The notes below the pieces were generated by a model, which had not been told where the DNA came from, made no database searches, and saw only the letters and a list, made by a program, of their open reading frames with translations. A stretch of DNA of 7,398 nt, from NCBI GenBank assembly GCA_946531975.1, contig CAMNAY010000076.1, positions 1-7,398 on the forward strand, given 5' to 3'. Shown in pieces: positions 4,772 through 7,398 of the stretch; within the stretch, counting starts at the first letter, position 1, and the number at the start of each line of letters is the position of its first letter. The DNA comes from an uncultured Ruminococcus sp. (lineage in GTDB: Bacteria > Bacillota > Clostridia > Oscillospirales > Ruminococcaceae). The translations under genes and the position numbers were made by a program.

Positions 4772-7153
4772 ATGAACTACAAGGCAGTAAAAAGAGTCAG
4801 TCTGCTGACTGCGCTCGCTGTCATGGCATCCGGTGCGGCATTCCGTCCGGTGCAGAGCAGTGTGCCGGTTTCCGCAGCGACCATTTCCGCAGCGGCGATC
4901 AGCGGCTCCGTCAGCCACAACTTCACGACGGACGGCACCGCCAGCAGCTATTTTGATATCACCGGCAATCTTTCGACCGGTAAGGGCACAATGACCTATA
5001 ACGGTCAGACGCTGACGCAGTGCCTGAAAATGGAAAGTGCAACAAGCATCACCTTCACGACCTCTGCTGCACTGACCCTCACCCTCGCAATCAAGGACGG
5101 CACCACCTTCTATCTGGACGGTGCCGCACAGAATATTCCGGCGGACGGCATCTTTACGACCTCGCTGCCCGCAGGCTCCCACGAAATCAAGAAGGGCAGC
5201 GGCAGCTCCAATCTGTTCTTTATCGGACTGGCAGGCGGCAGCGGTACGGTTGTGACCACGCCGACACAGCAGAGCAGCGATCCGGCAGCCTCCACAACCG
5301 CTTCGACACAGGGCGGCGGCGGACAGACCGTTTCGGGCAATCTGAAGCTGGTCACCTCCGGCGGCTGGAATGAGATGATGTATGCCGTGATCTCCGGCGT
5401 CAGCGATGCACAGGTCACCGGCGTATCGTACTCCGGCAAGGCGAGCGGCAAGCTTTCCGGCGATGACTTTACCTACCTCGTCCGCGATACTTCTCAGGGC
5501 GTCCGCATCGACATCCCCGGTCTTCCGGCAGGCACCTACTCCATGACGGTCGAGACCACAAAGGGCAATGCGACGATCAGCGGCATCAATGTCACCGCGC
5601 AGGACCGCTCCGGCTATGCACATTTTAATTATACTGCGGGCGTCGGCGCCTATAAGGACGACGGCACGCTGAAATCCAATGCGATCGTGCTGTATGTCAC
5701 AGAAAGCAACAAGAATTCCGTCACGCTGAAGTCAAAGGACGGCACGACCGTCAGCGGCATCGGCAATATCCTCAATTCCTCCGGCAAGGAATCCTCCGGC
5801 GGAAAGAACGCCAAGGGCGGCACAGCCAATTCCAACAAGGGCATCATCGAGAAGGTTGCGAAGGACGGCACACCGCTCGTCATCCGCATCATCGGCGATG
5901 TCAAGGCACCGAGCGGACTGACTGCCTACGATTCGGTCGATTACGGCGGGTCGGTCGGCGACAACGGCTACATGGCAAGAATGCAGTCGGGCAAGGATGT
6001 CACGATCGAGGGCATCGGCTCGGACGCAACCGTCAACGGCTGGGGCTTCCACTTCATCTGTGAGAGCGGCAACCCGACTCTCGGCAAGAGCTTCGAGGTC
6101 AGAAACCTGAAGTTCCGCAATGTCCCTGAGGACTGCATCGGCATGGAAGGCGTGCAGGAGGGCAGTACCCTCACCGCATCGGTCGAGCACTGCTGGATCC
6201 ACAACAACGAATTCTACAAGCCGTCGATCTCCAACCCGGCAGAGTCCGACAAGGCGGGCGGCGACGGTGCCTGCGACTTTAAGCGCGGCATGTACTTCAC
6301 CAACAGCTACAACTATTATGAAGGCTACCACAAGACCAATCTGGTCGGCGCTTCTGACAGCAACCTTCAGTTCCATATCACCTTCCATCACAACTACTGG
6401 AAGGCATGCGAATCCCGCGGACCGCTTGCACGTCAGGCAAATATCCACATGTACAACAACATCTTCGAGGGTCAGACAAGCTATTGCCAGAACCCGCGTG
6501 CAGATGCCTACATCTTCTCTGAGTACAACCTCTTTGAGAACAGCAAGAACCCGCAGCAGATCAAGCAGGGCGCAATCAAGAGCTTCCACGATACACTGAC
6601 GAACTGCAAGGGCGATATGCAGGCGACTGTCGTGACCTCCAAGACAGCAAAGGTCTCCAGCAACAACAAGTACGGCGATTTCGATACGAATTCTTCGCTG
6701 TCTTACATCCCGTCGAACAATTATGTGCTCCAGACCGACACCTCGTCGCTCAAGAGCTACTTCGCAAAGAACGGCGGCACACTGGATGATTCCGCTGTTT
6801 CGGGCAGCTTCTCCGGTTCTTCCGTCCCCGCATCGACCACAACGACGACCACCACGACCACTACAACAACCACCGTCACGACAACAACGACAACCTCTAG
6901 CGTGACGACCACGACAACAACCGAAAGCACCCGTCAGCCGGTCACCGTTACCATGCGCGGCGACGTGGACTGCTCCGGCAATGTCAATGTTGTGGATGCC
7001 GTCCTGCTGGCAAGACTGGTCGCTGAGACCGCCGGCGATGATGTGACGGACGAAGGCAGAGCAAATGCGGACTGCGACAAGAACGGTTCGCCTGACATGG
7101 CAGACCTGACGCTGCTGCTGCAATTCCTCTCCAATGCAATTCCCTCCCTGTGA
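4772..7153 (+). CDS. Secreted multidomain PL1 pectate lyase with C-terminal dockerin
   Basis: This 793-residue enzyme should cleave homogalacturonan (pectate) by Ca-dependent beta-elimination outside the cell. The signal peptide (MNYKAVKR plus a hydrophobic core) is probably cut near VSA at 33-36. Residues about 45-155 form a beta-rich domain with no function I can assign. After a Gly/Ser/Thr/Gln linker, about 189-290 is an Fn3-like accessory module often found before PL1 domains. The PL1 beta-helix covers about 292-690. Asp498 and Asp502 in DGACDFKRG fit the Ca-binding pair. Lys521 in YHKTNLVG and Arg549/Arg554 in RGPLAR match the conserved Lys and Arg residues, with Arg549 the expected catalytic base. 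A linker of 25 Thr in blocks of 13, 6 and 6 follows. The dockerin (about 730-790) has two Ca loops, GDVDCSGNVNVVD and ADCDKNGSPDMAD. The dockerin implies attachment to a cohesin-bearing scaffoldin. It probably has its own promoter and an unusual leader. Confidence 0.95.
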   Translation: MNYKAVKRVSLLTALAVMASGAAFRPVQSSVPVSAATISAAAISGSVSHNFTTDGTASSYFDITGNLSTGKGTMTYNGQTLTQCLKMESATSITFTTSAALTLTLAIKDGTTFYLDGAAQNIPADGIFTTSLPAGSHEIKKGSGSSNLFFIGLAGGSGTVVTTPTQQSSDPAASTTASTQGGGGQTVSGNLKLVTSGGWNEMMYAVISGVSDAQVTGVSYSGKASGKLSGDDFTYLVRDTSQGVRIDIPGLPAGTYSMTVETTKGNATISGINVTAQDRSGYAHFNYTAGVGAYKDDGTLKSNAIVLYVTESNKNSVTLKSKDGTTVSGIGNILNSSGKESSGGKNAKGGTANSNKGIIEKVAKDGTPLVIRIIGDVKAPSGLTAYDSVDYGGSVGDNGYMARMQSGKDVTIEGIGSDATVNGWGFHFICESGNPTLGKSFEVRNLKFRNVPEDCIGMEGVQEGSTLTASVEHCWIHNNEFYKPSISNPAESDKAGGDGACDFKRGMYFTNSYNYYEGYHKTNLVGASDSNLQFHITFHHNYWKACESRGPLARQANIHMYNNIFEGQTSYCQNPRADAYIFSEYNLFENSKNPQQIKQGAIKSFHDTLTNCKGDMQATVVTSKTAKVSSNNKYGDFDTNSSLSYIPSNNYVLQTDTSSLKSYFAKNGGTLDDSAVSGSFSGSSVPASTTTTTTTTTTTTTVTTTTTTSSVTTTTTTESTRQPVTVTMRGDVDCSGNVNVVDAVLLARLVAETAGDDVTDEGRANADCDKNGSPDMADLTLLLQFLSNAIPSL
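6834..6930 (+). repeat. Threonine-codon simple repeat (poly-Thr linker)
   Basis: This ACN-rich stretch encodes runs of 13, 6 and 6 threonines broken by Val and Ser, between the PL1 and dockerin domains. All four Thr codons are mixed (only one ACT), so it is not a pure nucleotide repeat and looks selected at protein level. Thr-rich linkers in ruminococcal cellulosomal enzymes give flexible spacing and may be O-glycosylated; glycosylation is inference. Confidence 0.9.
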
Positions 7154-7225
7154 GACCCATTCTAATGTTTCATTGTAGGAAAAACCTCTCATTATAACCC
7201 TCTCCAAACCTTTTACCCTCAAGAC

Positions 7226-7265
7226 CGCACCGCATCCGGAGCCGAACCGCACCGGATGCGGTGTG
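7226..7265 (+). terminator. Strong hairpin, probable terminator of the pectate lyase gene
   Basis: CACCGCATCCGG (7228-7239) pairs perfectly with CCGGATGCGGTG (7252-7263), extended by a G-U and a C-G pair to 7226-7265, with a 12-nt loop. The downstream sequence is T-rich but interrupted (TTCGTCTATTTG). It lies 72 nt after the stop codon; a short non-coding 3' UTR with no visible gene precedes it. Confidence 0.75.
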
Positions 7266-7359
7266 TTCGTCTATTTGTTCGTTCTCTGCAAAAACCGCGC
7301 AGGTTCGATTCGTTTTTTGTTTGAGATACCGCAAATCAAACCGCTTTTTCAAAAAGAAC

Positions 7360-7388
7360 TTGACTTTTTCTGCTATTTCGCGTATACT
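7360..7388 (+). promoter_or_regulatory. Strong sigma-A promoter facing out of the window
   Basis: TTGACT (7360-7365), a 17-bp spacer and TATACT (7383-7388) are close to consensus. Transcription would start near 7395 and serve a + strand gene beyond the right edge. The interval 7266-7359 shows no convincing gene. Confidence 0.75.
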
Positions 7389-7398
7389 GAATCTGTAT

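Noticed and set aside
6834..6930. Poly-Thr tract as a CRISPR or tandem DNA repeat
   Set aside because: Codons are mixed and there is no fixed repeat unit or spacer structure; it is explained as a protein linker.
7296..7312. tRNA T-loop-like string GGTTCGATTC
   Set aside because: The flanking bases do not form a T stem, and no acceptor, D or anticodon arm is visible nearby. It is a chance match, not a tRNA or an attachment-site remnant I can support.
7170..7352. 60-codon - strand frame downstream of the pectate lyase
   Set aside because: TTG start, no Shine-Dalgarno sequence, and it reads straight through the probable terminator hairpin at 7226-7265.

Overview
The window looks like chromosomal DNA from a fibre-degrading, cellulosome-forming member of the Firmicutes, most likely a Ruminococcus-like Oscillospiraceae. 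The grounds are a Firmicutes-type DnaK and DnaJ, strong AGGAGG-type ribosome binding sites, a Ser/Ala/Glu-rich lipoprotein linker, and a secreted pectate lyase that ends in a poly-threonine linker plus a type I-like dockerin. The base composition is fairly GC-rich for this group. The species assignment is inference.

All real genes lie on the + strand. Positions 1-1301 hold the C-terminal two thirds or so of dnaK, cut by the window edge. A stem-loop follows. Then comes a 52-codon ORF (1409-1567) with its own Shine-Dalgarno sequence, encoding a one-helix membrane peptide I cannot name. dnaJ (1721-2866) has its own extended -10 promoter (1621-1649), a perfect 8-bp dyad over the -10, and a strong terminator (2890-2921). 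The chaperone half is therefore ordinary housekeeping content, though dnaJ seems to be transcribed separately from dnaK.

The right half holds two polysaccharide-degrading enzymes, each apparently its own transcription unit. The first (3043-4488) is a lipoprotein GH16 beta-1,3(-1,4)-glucanase with a C-terminal CBM4-like domain, expected to stay tethered to the outer face of the membrane. The second (4772-7153) is a 793-residue multidomain PL1 pectate lyase with a signal peptide, two N-terminal accessory domains, a PL1 beta-helix, a Thr-rich linker and a dockerin, so it should be secreted and docked onto a scaffoldin. Together they would attack mixed-linkage or beta-1,3-glucan and pectin in plant cell walls.

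The most interesting non-coding signal is the leader of the pectate lyase gene. A good promoter (4584-4612) is followed by a terminator-like stem with a T8 tract (4635-4696) about 75 nt before the start codon, and an upstream segment could form a competing hairpin. This fits attenuation, a riboswitch-like element or a short leader RNA. Other small points are a 10-bp tandem duplication exactly at the dnaJ stop codon and a recurring stem-loop close to the predicted 5' ends of the mRNAs. I see no wholly new multi-gene system, mobile element, CRISPR array or RNA gene of a recognised class.
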